64,000 bases of DNA from Natronorubrum bangense (lineage in GTDB: Archaea > Halobacteriota > Halobacteria > Halobacteriales > Natrialbaceae): contig NZ_CP031305.1 of the NCBI RefSeq assembly GCF_004799645.1, positions 3,015,187 through 3,079,186 of the forward strand. The letters run 5' to 3'. Shown piece after piece: positions 1-8,863 of the stretch. The notes beneath the pieces were generated by a model, which ran no database searches, was not told where the DNA came from, and worked only from the letters and a program-made list of their open reading frames with translations. The translations under genes and the position numbers were made by a program. Positions within the stretch are counted from its first letter, which is position 1, and each line of letters begins with the position of its first letter.

Positions 1-1106
<1,106 letters not shown>

Positions 1107-1179
1107 GTCGGGTTTCGAACCCGGCCGTCGTTCCTGCGTGTGGTTTCAGGTGGGTGTGAGTCTGACGCGTAATGGATGC

Positions 1180-1185
1180 TATTAA
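1180..1185 (+). promoter_or_regulatory. TATA element for the 60-residue membrane protein gene
   Basis: TATTAA lies 26-31 nt before the ATG at 1211, the spacing expected for a leaderless haloarchaeal transcript. This favours 1211 over the upstream in-frame ATG at 1172, which would precede the promoter. Confidence 0.5.
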
Positions 1186-1210
1186 GACACATCACTCACA
1201 ATCCCCGGGT

Positions 1211-1393
1211 ATGGCCACGGAATCCGAATCATCGACGGATATGAATGTTGGACTGGCGCTTGCGCTTGGTGCGGCCGCAACCATTGGTGCGCTGTTGATG
1301 TTTGCCGGTGCACCGGATATGACCGCAGCATGGGGCTTTGCAGCAGCGATGATCTTTAGCGCGCTGGCAATCGTCGGCATTCACCTCTATTAG
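1211..1393 (+). CDS. Small two-helix membrane protein, function unknown
   Basis: The 60-residue product has a short polar N-terminus (MATESESSTDMN) and then two hydrophobic segments, about residues 13-33 and 38-59, ending at the stop. It is therefore a hairpin membrane protein. Small proteins of this type are common in haloarchaea and usually carry only a DUF name. The ATG at 1211 is chosen because a TATA-like element sits about 28 nt upstream; the ATG at 1172 would add 13 residues. It is on the same strand as pccB/pccX but has its own promoter. No function can be proposed. Confidence 0.7.
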   Translation: MATESESSTDMNVGLALALGAAATIGALLMFAGAPDMTAAWGFAAAMIFSALAIVGIHLY

Positions 1394-1486
1394 AACCGTC
1401 GCCCAATCCCGGTTCTGTCCGGCGATTGGCCACTGCACATCCGCCAACAGTTAAGAGCGACGGCGCCGTATGGGCGGGTACGGACG

Positions 1487-1711
1487 ATGACCGACTACTC
1501 CGACGAAGAGCAGCGAATTCTCTCGTATCTCAGAGAGAGTGCCGCCCGAGGTGAACAGTACTTCCGGGCGAAAAACATCGCCGACGCGATCGGACTTTCA
1601 TCAAAGCAGGTCGGCGTTCGGCTCCCCCACCTTGCGGAAAAATCGGACGATGTCGATATCGAAAAGTGGGGCCGTGCTCGCTCAACCACCTGGAAAGTAA
1701 CACTTAGCTGA
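1487..1711 (+). CDS. Small winged-helix DNA-binding protein (haloarchaeal DUF family)
   Basis: The 74 residues fit one compact winged helix: helix 1 (EEQRILSYLRESAARG), helices 2-3 (AKNIADAIGLSSKQVGVRLPHLAEK) and a wing with WGRARSTTWKV. The recognition helix SSKQVGVRLPHLAE and the WGRARSTTWKV ending are what I associate with a conserved haloarchaeal family (DUF7123, from memory). There is no ligand or dimerization domain, so it would act as a small chromatin or regulatory protein. A TTAAG element about 34 nt upstream may be its promoter. The target is unknown. Confidence 0.75.
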   Translation: MTDYSDEEQRILSYLRESAARGEQYFRAKNIADAIGLSSKQVGVRLPHLAEKSDDVDIEKWGRARSTTWKVTLS

Positions 1712-1761
1712 ACCTTCAGCTCGAAGCATTGGGTTCGATGTTCGACCTCGGGCCGCGGTCT

Positions 1762-1769
1762 TTTTATTA
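1762..1769 (+). promoter_or_regulatory. TATA element for the SRPBCC - amidase gene pair
   Basis: A TTTTATTA element is 22-29 nt before the ATG at 1791, indicating a leaderless start. The following amidase gene begins 3 nt after this gene's stop, so one promoter probably serves both. Confidence 0.6.
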
Positions 1770-1790
1770 CAGACGGCCTCAGTTAGTAGC

Positions 1791-2237
1791 ATGACTGTAC
1801 GGGTCGACCGTTCGTTCGAGCTGTCGGCAGCTCCCGAGCACGTCTGGGAATTTATTGCCGATCCGAAAAACCGTGCGCGGGCAATCAGCGTCGTTCAGGA
1901 GTACACCGTCAACGATCCGGACGGTCGACACGTCACCTGGCACGTCGAGTTGCCGATTCCACTCGTTCGCAAAACGGTCTCCGTCGAAACCGAAGACGTC
2001 ACACGAGAGCCGCCGGCGTACGTCAAGTTCGTCGGCAAATCGAAGGTGATGACCGTCACTGGCGAACACGAGATCGTCGAGACCGACACCGGCACGCGCC
2101 TCGAGAACCACTTTGTCGTCGACGGCAAACTCCCCGGCGTCGAGAAGTTCTTCAAACGCAACCTAGACGGCGAACTCGAGAACCTTCGGCGTGCGCTCGA
2201 GCGTGACCTGCAGACGACCCGTTCCGAGGATCGATAA
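1791..2237 (+). CDS. SRPBCC / CoxG-type lipid- or cofactor-binding protein
   Basis: The 148-residue protein has the START-like pattern of the SRPBCC superfamily. An N-terminal strand (TVRVDRSFELSAAPEHVWEFIAD) contains the typical PxxVWxFIxD motif, followed by alternating strands and a long C-terminal helix (FFKRNLDGELENLRRALERDL). Members form a deep hydrophobic pocket for lipids, polyketides or cofactors; CoxG relatives help mature CO-dehydrogenase-type enzymes, but no such genes are nearby. The next gene, a carbon-nitrogen hydrolase, starts 3 nt after the stop, so the two are translationally linked. No specific substrate can be named. Confidence 0.85.
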   Translation: MTVRVDRSFELSAAPEHVWEFIADPKNRARAISVVQEYTVNDPDGRHVTWHVELPIPLVRKTVSVETEDVTREPPAYVKFVGKSKVMTVTGEHEIVETDTGTRLENHFVVDGKLPGVEKFFKRNLDGELENLRRALERDLQTTRSEDR

Positions 2238-2239
2238 CG

Positions 2240-3064
2240 ATGGCTGATGAGACACTTCGAGTTGCACTCGCCCAGATTCACGTCGAGGCAACCGAAATCG
2301 AGGCGAACGTCGAGCGCGCACTCGAGGCGGTGTCGCGTGCCGCCGACCGGGGTGCGAACCTCGTGGCGTTGCCCGAACTGTTCAATGTGGGTTACTTCGC
2401 GTTCGATAGCTACGAGCGCCACGCCGAACCGCTCGAAGGGGAGACGGTTACGCGGTTGCGGGAGGCTGCTGCCGACCACGAGATTGCCGTCCTCGCGGGG
2501 AGTATCGTCGAGGATCTAGCGGCGACCGAGGCCGTCGAAACGCCTGCCGACGAGGGGCTTGCAAACACCGCTGTGCTGTTCGATTCGACCGGCGAACGGC
2601 AGCTTGTCTACCGGAAACACCACCTCTTTGGCTACCAGTCGGCGGAGTCGGAGCTGCTCGTCCCTGGCGAGCGAATCGAGACGGCGACGATCCGTGGCGT
2701 CACCGTCGGCGCGACGACCTGCTATGACCTTCGGTTTCCGGAACTGTACCGGCAACTGATCGACGCCGGCGCAGAGCTCGTCCTCGTCCCGAGTGCGTGG
2801 CCCTATCCACGCGTCGAACACTGGCAGACGCTCTCTCGAGCGCGTGCGATCGAAAACCAGGCGTTCGTCGCAACGATAAACGGCTCCGGCCACTTCGAGC
2901 GCGCGGACGCGACGCTGCTTGGCCGGTCGACCGCATACGACCCGTGGGGAACCACGCTCGCCTCGAGCGGCGACCAGTCGGCGCTGGTGATGGCCGACCT
3001 CGACCTCGGGGCGCTGACTCGCGTCCGGGAGGAGTTCCCGGCGCTTCGCGACCGACGACTGTAG
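2240..3064 (+). CDS. Carbon-nitrogen hydrolase (nitrilase/omega-amidase family)
   Basis: The 274 residues have all three parts of the Glu-Lys-Cys triad in order: Glu in VALPELFNVGYF, Lys in YRKHHLF, Cys in GATTCYDLRFPELYR. The length is typical of single-domain Nit enzymes. The DLRFPE following the Cys is characteristic of the Nit2/omega-amidase and related amidase branches, which hydrolyse omega-amides such as 2-oxoglutaramate or clear damaged metabolites. The nitrile-hydrolysing branch is less likely. It sits 3 nt downstream of the SRPBCC gene and is probably its operon partner. The substrate is not determined by the sequence. Confidence 0.9.
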   Translation: MADETLRVALAQIHVEATEIEANVERALEAVSRAADRGANLVALPELFNVGYFAFDSYERHAEPLEGETVTRLREAAADHEIAVLAGSIVEDLAATEAVETPADEGLANTAVLFDSTGERQLVYRKHHLFGYQSAESELLVPGERIETATIRGVTVGATTCYDLRFPELYRQLIDAGAELVLVPSAWPYPRVEHWQTLSRARAIENQAFVATINGSGHFERADATLLGRSTAYDPWGTTLASSGDQSALVMADLDLGALTRVREEFPALRDRRL

Positions 3065-3090
3065 CCGCGGTGGGTGATTCGACCGCTGTC

Positions 3091-3265
3091 TTTTTATTCT
3101 ATGCCCCGATAGTACGGATGCCGGTTTACGGCGCTTTTCACGTCACGACCGGCACTGCGCGTCGCTCCGGCCCGTCGCACGCTCGTTTCCCGGGAACGAG
3201 CGGACTCCACACCCGCCTCCTCATCTTCGTCTTCACCCTCGCACCGTCTTTCAGACGGTCTGTTG
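3091..3265 (+). ncRNA. Candidate structured small RNA led by a TATA box, three hairpins
   Basis: In the 385-nt gap between the amidase gene and pccA, a TTTTTATTCT TATA element at 3091-3100 predicts a start near 3118. Three perfect stems follow: 3119-3125 with 3148-3154 (TGCCGGT/ACCGGCA), 3180-3187 with 3195-3202 (CGCTCGTT/AACGAGCG) and 3243-3249 with 3253-3259 (ACCGTCT/AGACGGT), the last followed by a T-rich run. An open frame from 3118 encodes 88 residues, but its basic, Ser/Arg-rich composition is unlike haloarchaeal proteins. I therefore favour an RNA, or a stand-alone regulatory leader, over a protein gene. This is a prediction by eye; no known RNA family was recognised. Confidence 0.3.
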
Positions 3266-3315
3266 TTCTAGTGTCCCAGCACCGACAGATAGCACCCCGT
3301 CTCAGCCGGGAAGAC

Positions 3316-3386
3316 TGTCACAGACGTGCAAATGACGCTACACACTCTGTTCGGGTCTGCCCCGGCTCTCGGTATCGGCTGTGACA
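3316..3386 (+). other. Long-range inverted repeat upstream of pccA
   Basis: TGTCACAG (3316-3323) and CTGTGACA (3379-3386) are perfect complements enclosing about 55 nt. The right arm ends 64 nt before the pccA start codon. The position, between the candidate RNA and pccA, would suit a regulatory fold or a protein site for pccA. Significance is uncertain because only 8 bp pair. Confidence 0.25.
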
Positions 3387-3449
3387 TCCATCCTCGACAG
3401 ACCCGTTGCGAAAAAGTAACGTAGGGGCTTCGCGTTGGTTCTCACAGGA

Positions 3450-5282
3450 ATGTTCAGGAAGGTTCTGGTAGCGAACCGTGGGGAAATCGCCGTCCGAGTA
3501 ATGCGTGCGTGCGAGGAGCTAAACATCGGGACTGTTGCAATCTACTCCGAAGCCGACAAAGATTCGGGCCACGTCCGCTACGCCGACGAGGCGTACAATG
3601 TCGGCCCCGCGCGTGCGGCCGACTCGTATCTCGACCACGAGGCCGTCATCGATGCCGCACGCCGAGCGGATGCCGACGCCATCCACCCTGGCTACGGCTT
3701 CCTCGCGGAGAACGCCGAGTTCGCCCGTAAAGTCGAAGAAACCGAGGGCATCACCTGGGTTGGCCCATCCGGCGACTCGATGGAAGCCCTCGGCGAGAAG
3801 ACCAAGGCCCGATCGATCATGGACGAAGCAGACGTCCCGATCGTACCCGGGACGACCGATCCCGTTACCGACCCTGAGGAAGTCAAGGCGTTCGGTGAGA
3901 AACACGGCTATCCCATCGCCATCAAGGCCGAAGGCGGCGGTGGCGGCCGCGGGATGAAAGTCGTTCGAGACGAAAGCGACGTCGAAGACCAACTCGAGAG
4001 CGCCCAGCGAGAGGGTGAGGCCTACTTCGACAACGACTCGGTCTATCTCGAGCGCTTCCTCGAGAAATCACGCCACATCGAGGTCCAGATCGTCGCCGAC
4101 CAGCACGGCAACGTCTGCCATCTCGGCGAGCGTGACTGTTCGCTCCAGCGCCGCCACCAGAAGGTCATCGAGGAAGGCCCATCGGCAGCGCTGTCGGATG
4201 CACTGCGCGAGAAGATCAGCGAAGCAGCCCGTCGTGGTGTCTCCGCAGCCGACTACACCAACGCCGGCACCGTCGAGTTCCTCGTCGAAGAAGAGCCCGG
4301 CCGCGAGGGCCCGCTCGGCCCGGAGACGAACTTCTACTTCCTCGAGGTCAACACCCGGATTCAGGTCGAACACACCGTCTCCGAGGAGATCACGGGAATC
4401 GACATCGTCAAACGTCAGCTCAAGATCGCCGCCGGCGAGGAACTCGACTTCGAGCAGGACGATGTCTCGATCGACGGCCACGCGATGGAGTTCCGGATCA
4501 ACGCCGAGAACGCAGCCAACGACTTCGCGCCCGCAACCGGTGGTACCCTCGAGACGTACGACCCACCGGGCGGCGTCGGCGTCCGCATGGACGACGCGCT
4601 GCGCCAGGGTGACGAACTCGTCACCGACTACGACTCGATGATCGCCAAACTCGTTGTCTGGGGCGAGGACCGTGACGAGTGTATCGAGCGCTCGCTGCGT
4701 GCCCTGCGGGAGTACGAGATCGAAGGCATTCCGACGATCATCCCGTTCCACCGCTTGATGCTCACCGACGAGCGCTTCGTCGAGAGCACACACACGACGA
4801 AGTATCTCGACGATGAACTCGATCCGAGCCGAATCGAAGACGCCCAACAGCAGTGGGGCGGCGACACCGGTGACGGCGCAGGCGACGACGAAGAGAGCGT
4901 CGAACGCGAGTTCACCGTCGAAGTCAACGGCAAACGCTTCGAGGTCGAACTCGAGGAACACGGTGCGCCCGCGATCCCAGCCGGCGACATCGACGCTGGT
5001 GGTAATGCACAGGCCAGCCGACCGGAGCCTGCCGGTGGCTCGAGCGACGAGGTCGAGATCGAGGGTGACGGCGAGACCGTCGACGCCGAGATGCAGGGGA
5101 CGATCCTCGACATCGAGGTCGAAGTCGGCGACGAGGTCGCTGCTGGCGACGTGTTGGTCGTCCTCGAAGCGATGAAGATGGAAAATGACATCGTCGCCTC
5201 GAACGGCGGCACGGTCACCGAAATCGCCGTCGAAGAAGACCAGAGCGTCGATATGGGCGACGTGCTGGTCGTCCTCGAGTAA
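3450..5282 (+). CDS. pccA: Acyl-/propionyl-CoA carboxylase, biotin carboxylase + biotin carrier subunit (PccA)
   Basis: The product is 610 residues. The N-terminal biotin carboxylase (about 1-445) has [16 protein letters not shown], the ATP-grasp glycine loop [25 protein letters not shown] and the catalytic [12 protein letters not shown] region. A linker rich in Asp, Glu and Gly follows. The C-terminal biotinyl domain (about 540-610) carries EAMKME, whose Lys is biotinylated. The subunit carboxylates its own biotin with ATP and bicarbonate; PccB then moves the carboxyl to propionyl-CoA. ATG 3450 is preferred over TTG 3435 because [12 protein letters not shown] is the usual start and an A-rich element (3411-3420) lies about 30-39 nt before it. 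It is separated from pccB/pccX by unrelated genes and has its own upstream region. Confidence 0.95.
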   Translation: MFRKVLVANRGEIAVRVMRACEELNIGTVAIYSEADKDSGHVRYADEAYNVGPARAADSYLDHEAVIDAARRADADAIHPGYGFLAENAEFARKVEETEGITWVGPSGDSMEALGEKTKARSIMDEADVPIVPGTTDPVTDPEEVKAFGEKHGYPIAIKAEGGGGGRGMKVVRDESDVEDQLESAQREGEAYFDNDSVYLERFLEKSRHIEVQIVADQHGNVCHLGERDCSLQRRHQKVIEEGPSAALSDALREKISEAARRGVSAADYTNAGTVEFLVEEEPGREGPLGPETNFYFLEVNTRIQVEHTVSEEITGIDIVKRQLKIAAGEELDFEQDDVSIDGHAMEFRINAENAANDFAPATGGTLETYDPPGGVGVRMDDALRQGDELVTDYDSMIAKLVVWGEDRDECIERSLRALREYEIEGIPTIIPFHRLMLTDERFVESTHTTKYLDDELDPSRIEDAQQQWGGDTGDGAGDDEESVEREFTVEVNGKRFEVELEEHGAPAIPAGDIDAGGNAQASRPEPAGGSSDEVEIEGDGETVDAEMQGTILDIEVEVGDEVAAGDVLVVLEAMKMENDIVASNGGTVTEIAVEEDQSVDMGDVLVVLE

Positions 5283-5316
5283 CCCGTCTCGCTGGCGACA
5301 CTGCCGCCCACTTCGA

Positions 5317-5321
5317 TTTTT
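5317..5321 (+). terminator. T-run after pccA
   Basis: A run of five T residues lies 35-39 nt after the pccA stop and just before the convergent MoaD-like gene ends. T-tracts are the usual archaeal termination signal; there is no supporting hairpin. Confidence 0.3.
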
Positions 5322-5344
5322 GACGCCGTCTACGGACGCGATCC

Positions 5345-5752
5345 TTAGCAACAGAACATGAACGGATAGATCAGCGCAACCCGGTCACCGTCCTCGAGTG
5401 TCGTCTCAAACCCCTCGTAGTGTTCGTTGAACCGGCCATTGATACAGACGCGAGCGTATGTCCGGGTCTGCTCACCTTCGGGATTTTTGCGCCAGGTACC
5501 CGGCAAATCGTCGGGCGCTGGTGCCCAGCCGTGGGCAGTCGCATCAGCCTCCGTTTCGGCGATGAGCAACTCTTCGACGCCGTGAACCTCGAAAAACGCC
5601 TCGAGAAAGTCTCGCAACCGGTCGCCCGCAAACGTGAACTCGAGTTCGTGGTTCCCGACGGCATCGCGGATATGCCCGGTACAACGGACGGTGACGGTCG
5701 TTTGTGGCTGAGTTTGTGCTCGTCGTTCCTCGTGGGCCGTTTCGGGTGCCAT
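5345..5752 (-). CDS. MoaD/ThiS-like beta-grasp protein ending in Cys-Cys
   Basis: The 135-residue product has the beta-grasp pattern: strand TVTVRCTGHIRDAV, helix LRDFLEAFFEVHGVEELL, an inserted polar segment (about 60-95, with PDDLPGTWRKNPEGE), then RVCINGRF, LEDGDRVALIYP and a tail. In sulfur-carrier and ubiquitin-like members (MoaD, ThiS, SAMP) the chain ends in Gly-Gly; here it ends FMFCC, so it cannot be adenylylated and thiolated at a C-terminal Gly in the usual way. The start at 5752 (MAPETAHEE) follows the family; the open frame extends upstream without a plausible start. It is convergent with pccA. No MoeB/E1 partner is nearby. It may be a Cys-based carrier or pterin-associated protein. 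Confidence 0.7.
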   Translation of the reverse strand: MAPETAHEERRAQTQPQTTVTVRCTGHIRDAVGNHELEFTFAGDRLRDFLEAFFEVHGVEELLIAETEADATAHGWAPAPDDLPGTWRKNPEGEQTRTYARVCINGRFNEHYEGFETTLEDGDRVALIYPFMFCC

Positions 5753-5942
5753 ACGAGGAAGACGAGCGCAACTGGTGAAACTCCAGTTGCGAACATGTTC
5801 GACATCGCGTCGGTCACCGAACGGTGGCGGACGAATTTGCACGGAGTGAGAACGGGATGTCTGTCTACAATGAGTGCCTGTAAATTGAATATTCCTTCTC
5901 AAATATATTCAACGGGGAAGACGATACTAATATCAGTACTAT

Positions 5943-5985
5943 CCAGGAACAAATTATATACATTAACAACCAGGTGTATACATTA
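5943..5985 (+). repeat. Direct repeats CCAGG...TATACATTA upstream of a HalOD1 gene
   Basis: TATACATTA occurs at 5957-5965 and 5977-5985, 20 bp apart (about two helical turns). Each copy is preceded by CCAGG (5943-5947 and 5970-5974). The repeats lie 43-71 bp upstream of the TATA box of the HalOD1 gene, a suitable place for an activator or repressor. Confidence 0.35.
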
Positions 5986-6027
5986 CAGCTCAGATCGGTC
6001 CATAAACAGTGGGTTGACGCCAGAGGG

Positions 6028-6035
6028 TTTATATT
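6028..6035 (+). promoter_or_regulatory. TATA element of the HalOD1 gene
   Basis: TTTATATT ends 23 nt before the ATG at 6059 and only 2 nt before an in-frame ATG at 6038. The spacing identifies 6059 as the start of a leaderless message. Confidence 0.65.
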
Positions 6036-6058
6036 CGATGACCGTAAGAGTCCGCCCA

Positions 6059-6346
6059 ATGCTACTCTCAGTCGATCGTTCAGACACTGCCGATGTGCAC
6101 TCAGTAAGTTTCGACGTTATTGCTGCCGTTGCCGAGCAAGAGGGTGTGGATCCGATGGATATCGAACCGCCGGAGTACGACGCGTTGTACGATGTAATCA
6201 ATCCGGAAGCGCTCGATTCACTCTTTACACAGCGAGAAGACGGTTCAAAACGCGCGGACGGCCGCGTTGAGTTCCCGTTCTGTGGCTATCAGATCGTTGT
6301 CGACAGTGACGGCGAGGTCAGCGCCGTCAAGCAAGATCGTATCTGA
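6059..6346 (+). CDS. HalOD1 output-domain protein
   Basis: The 95-residue protein matches the haloarchaeal HalOD1 pattern: a helix (SFDVIAAVAEQEGVDPMDIEPPEYDALYDVINPEALDSLF) followed by beta strands (GRVEFPFCGYQIVVDSDGEVSAV). HalOD1 is proposed to be an output module of haloarchaeal signalling, found alone or at the end of response regulators; its biochemical role is unknown. Here it is a stand-alone domain. ATG 6059 is chosen because TTTATATT precedes it by about 26 nt; ATG 6038 would overlap the promoter. It converges with the thioesterase gene. A second HalOD1 gene lies at 37886-38197. Confidence 0.85.
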   Translation: MLLSVDRSDTADVHSVSFDVIAAVAEQEGVDPMDIEPPEYDALYDVINPEALDSLFTQREDGSKRADGRVEFPFCGYQIVVDSDGEVSAVKQDRI

Positions 6347-6379
6347 TAAGACAGCTGTCAGTGTCTCAGTCTCCAACCG

Positions 6380-6790
6380 TTACTCACCAGCCGCGTCGAT
6401 CCGTGTTCGCCAGTCGTCCGGAATCGGCTCCGAGTTGCCCGTCTCCCGGTCGACGAGCACCTGGACCGTTCGTGCTGTCGCAGCCCGCTTCCCATCCGCC
6501 CGAATCTCGTACTCTATCGGGAGACTCGAGGTGCCGATCTCAGTCGCGCGAAGTGCAACGGTGACATCCGCGTCGGCCTCGATCGGGCTGCTGTAGTCGA
6601 TTTCCATGTTTGCGAGGACGGTGCCAACGTCGACCAGTGAGACGCCAACGACGTCGCTGAAGTACGCTTGCCGGGCTTCCTCGAGATACGTCGCGTACGT
6701 TGCGTTGTTGACGTGGCCCATGAAGTCGATATCGCGGAGCCGAACGTCGATCTCCACCACATAGTCGTCGCTGTCGTCGCTGTCGCTCAT
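6380..6790 (-). CDS. Hotdog-fold acyl-CoA thioesterase (YbgC/4-HBT family)
   Basis: At 136 residues it is a standard single hotdog domain. The signature RLRDIDFMGHVNNATYATYLEEARQAYF contains the catalytic Asp and the MGHVNN motif of 4-hydroxybenzoyl-CoA thioesterase and YbgC relatives. These enzymes hydrolyse acyl-CoA thioesters as tetramers in the cytosol. The exact acyl chain cannot be read from the sequence. The acidic N-terminus (MSDSDDSDDY) is typical of haloarchaea. It is transcribed away from the nuclease gene behind it and converges on the HalOD1 gene. Confidence 0.92.
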   Translation of the reverse strand: MSDSDDSDDYVVEIDVRLRDIDFMGHVNNATYATYLEEARQAYFSDVVGVSLVDVGTVLANMEIDYSSPIEADADVTVALRATEIGTSSLPIEYEIRADGKRAATARTVQVLVDRETGNSEPIPDDWRTRIDAAGE

Positions 6791-6849
6791 TATCGCCTGC
6801 AGACGGTATCAATCGCCGTATAGGTACCTATCGACGCACAGATGGTCCG

Positions 6850-7602
6850 TTACTCCTCAGCACAGGCGGCTTCGAAGACGGTCTCGTGGAGGCGATCCGT
6901 GACGATCTCCATCAGCGGCTCCATGTTCTGCGTGTCCGCGCGATTGTATCTGATGAGTGTCTCGAGTGCGCCGTCGTCGCCGCGTTCGTACTCGTGCCAG
7001 AGGCGCACGGCATCGCGGCCGCTGAGGTCGGGTCGGTCGCGGTCGATCCCGAGGTCCCGTTCGATCGCTTTCAGGCCGCCGTCGAGGCCGATTTTCTTGC
7101 AGGGATACATGAGGTCGACGTGGGGAGTCTGCACGTCGAGGTCATAACACGTCTCGAGGAAGGGGACGTCGAAGCGCTGGCCGTTGAACGTTACCAGCAG
7201 CGATGACGCCTCGAGTTCGGCCTCGAGCCGTCGGGCAGTCAGATCCCGGCCGTTGACGAACGTTTTCGTCTCGCCGCCGCGGTGGACACTGACTGTCGTC
7301 ACGTCGTTGCTTGCCGCGTCGAGTCCGGTCGTCTCGATGTCCAGAAAGCAGGTCTGCTCGCTGACGTTCTCGTAACACCGCCAGCGGCTGGCTGCCGGCA
7401 GTGCCTCAGTGAACGGGGCGACATCGCCGCGCTCGAGGTGGGTCCGGCCTTCCTCGATGAACGTCTCGATCCGGTCTGCAATCGTGTCGCCGACGACGCT
7501 GCCGTCGAACTCGTCCCAGTGGGTGATCCCCCGTTGCCAGAGGCGCCGTTCGGTGGTTTCCCCGACGCCGTGGACGGGAATGAAGCTGTTCTCGATTCGC
7601 AC
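6850..7602 (-). CDS. RNase H-like (DEDD) 3'-5' exonuclease, YprB type, with N-terminal HhH
   Basis: The 250-residue protein begins with a helix-hairpin-helix-like stretch (HGVGETTERRLWQRGI) and continues with an exonuclease core: FLDIETTGLD (first acidic pair), VTFNGQRFDVPFLE (second Asp), HVDLMYP and the closing YNRADTQNMEPL Asp. These are the ribonuclease H-like metal ligands of the DnaQ/YprB family. Such proteins degrade or process RNA or single-stranded DNA; the substrate here is unknown. A TTTTAG element on the minus strand about 28 nt upstream (near 7630) supports the start. It is divergent from the coiled-coil gene at 7707. Confidence 0.88.
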   Translation of the reverse strand: MRIENSFIPVHGVGETTERRLWQRGITHWDEFDGSVVGDTIADRIETFIEEGRTHLERGDVAPFTEALPAASRWRCYENVSEQTCFLDIETTGLDAASNDVTTVSVHRGGETKTFVNGRDLTARRLEAELEASSLLVTFNGQRFDVPFLETCYDLDVQTPHVDLMYPCKKIGLDGGLKAIERDLGIDRDRPDLSGRDAVRLWHEYERGDDGALETLIRYNRADTQNMEPLMEIVTDRLHETVFEAACAEE

Positions 7603-7706
7603 ACCAGTTTCAGGGTGGCGAGTGAACTAAAAGCGATTGAATCGAGCGCCAGATCGGTGGTCGTTCTCACCGTCCGGCTTTTCATACCGGGCGCCGTAGA
7701 CTGCGT

Positions 7707-8459
7707 ATGGTCGACCACGACGACGAACTCCTCGCGGCCGTCCGTGAACTCACGCGGACGATCGACGACCTCCAGCAGGAACTCGAGTCCACCCAGCGCC
7801 GACCGTTTCAGCCGCCACCACTGCGGCCGCCGACGCCGCGAGAGCTCCTCGCCTTTACTGATGAGGTGGCGGTACCCGCGACGATCGCCGTCCTTAAGAC
7901 GAGTGTGCGGGCGCTCGAGGGATTCCAGCGGGCGCTTGCACTCGCACGGACCGAGCGAGACGTTCGCGATCGAACGACCGAGGCGACGAGCGCCACGAGC
8001 AAGCGGGCCAGCGAGCTCCGGCAGACGACCCTCTCACAGCTCGACGGCGTCTTAGCCCGCTTACAGCAGGCCGCAAGCGATGGGACACTGCCTGCTGACG
8101 ACGGCGCACGCGAGTTGCTTACCGAGGCCCGCGAGTTACGCGACGACGTCGACAGCCGACTGCGAGACGTCGGGGCCGACGTCGAACGGCGACAGACGGA
8201 GGCGACGGACGCCGTTCGGATCGATATTCAGGAGGGCCATCCCGACACACTACAGGACGGCGACACCACCGCCAACCGCGACTCTCGAGTCGACGTCGAC
8301 GCCGAACTCGAGACGTTGAAAGACCAGTATGGGGACGAGAGCGAGGCTGACAGCGCTGAGCCCGATGTAAACGGCGAAAACGAGGTCACCGACGACGAGA
8401 CGTCCGCATCCGCAGACGACGATGACGACGATCCTGACGGATCCAGCTCTGCTATTTAA
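7707..8459 (+). CDS. Haloarchaeal coiled-coil protein of unknown function
   Basis: The 250 residues have three parts. Residues 1-40 form a coiled coil (DDELLAAVRELTRTIDDLQQ). A central helical region (about 45-175) contains PRELLAFTDEVAVPATIAVL and heptad-rich segments. A highly acidic tail has Asp and Glu runs. No catalytic motif or membrane segment is apparent. I recognise the layout as a haloarchaea-specific DUF but not its role. The leading TTTTCAT about 25 nt upstream suggests a leaderless message. The 3' end overlaps the stop region of the convergent OB-fold gene by 4 nt. Confidence 0.75.
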   Translation: MVDHDDELLAAVRELTRTIDDLQQELESTQRRPFQPPPLRPPTPRELLAFTDEVAVPATIAVLKTSVRALEGFQRALALARTERDVRDRTTEATSATSKRASELRQTTLSQLDGVLARLQQAASDGTLPADDGARELLTEARELRDDVDSRLRDVGADVERRQTEATDAVRIDIQEGHPDTLQDGDTTANRDSRVDVDAELETLKDQYGDESEADSAEPDVNGENEVTDDETSASADDDDDDPDGSSSAI

Positions 8460-8863
8460 ACCGGGTCGAACCGGTAGCCGTCCCAGTCTTGACTCTCAGG
8501 TTCGCGAATGCCGGCGCCAGGTTCGCGGAGTTCCTCGACGTAGACTGGCTCGACTTCGTCACCAGTCTCAACGTCGTCGGTCGTGAGTTGAACGATCGCC
8601 CGCACCGACTCACTATCATCACCGGACTGCGTCCGGCTGCTCGAGGCGTCGTCAGACGCCTCGCTGACGTCGAACTCGACGATGGCGAGCGTGTTCGGCT
8701 CGCGGACGCCGGGCGGTGTGGCTGTGCTCTTTGTCCAGGTTATCACTTCGGCGGTGTACTCGCTCAGGTCGATCGTCTCGACCGGTTCCGAGCCGCCGGG
8801 ACCACGCGGGTGCCCGGGGTAGCTGATCGAACCGTCCTCGTACTTGTAGGCGTCCATCGTCAT
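8456..8863 (-). CDS. OB-fold (DUF35-type) beta subunit of beta-ketothiolase
   Basis: The 135-residue product resembles the OB domain of DUF35 proteins: YKYEDGSISYPGHPRGPGGSEP, then LSEYTAEVITWT, TLAIVEFDV, and RAIVQLTTDDVETGDEVEPVYVEELRE. DUF35 proteins usually have an N-terminal rubredoxin-like zinc ribbon, but no Cys is present here, so only the OB fold remains. Its start overlaps the thiolase stop by 4 nt (ATGA), giving translational coupling. In Haloferax mediterranei, beta-ketothiolases consist of a thiolase alpha subunit plus an OB-fold beta subunit (established). This pair fits that architecture. Confidence 0.82.
   Translation of the reverse strand: MTMDAYKYEDGSISYPGHPRGPGGSEPVETIDLSEYTAEVITWTKSTATPPGVREPNTLAIVEFDVSEASDDASSSRTQSGDDSESVRAIVQLTTDDVETGDEVEPVYVEELREPGAGIREPESQDWDGYRFDPV

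Larger units (their letters stand above)
5753..6058. other. AT-rich intergenic region with direct repeats and a promoter
   Basis: This 306-nt gap is far more AT-rich than its surroundings, especially 5880-6035. I see no gene in it. It holds the 9-bp direct repeats described separately and the TATA box of the HalOD1 gene. The composition could mark a regulatory region or a remnant of acquired DNA. Confidence 0.5.

Noticed and set aside
3118..3384. 88-codon frame after a TATA box in the pccA upstream region
   Set aside because: Its product is basic and Ser/Arg/His-rich, unlike haloarchaeal proteins; the hairpins point to RNA instead.
4068..5351. Long minus-strand open frame (427 codons) opposite pccA
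   Set aside because: It is a shadow of the pccA reading frame caused by high GC and codon bias; its translation is unlike any family, and pccA is certain.
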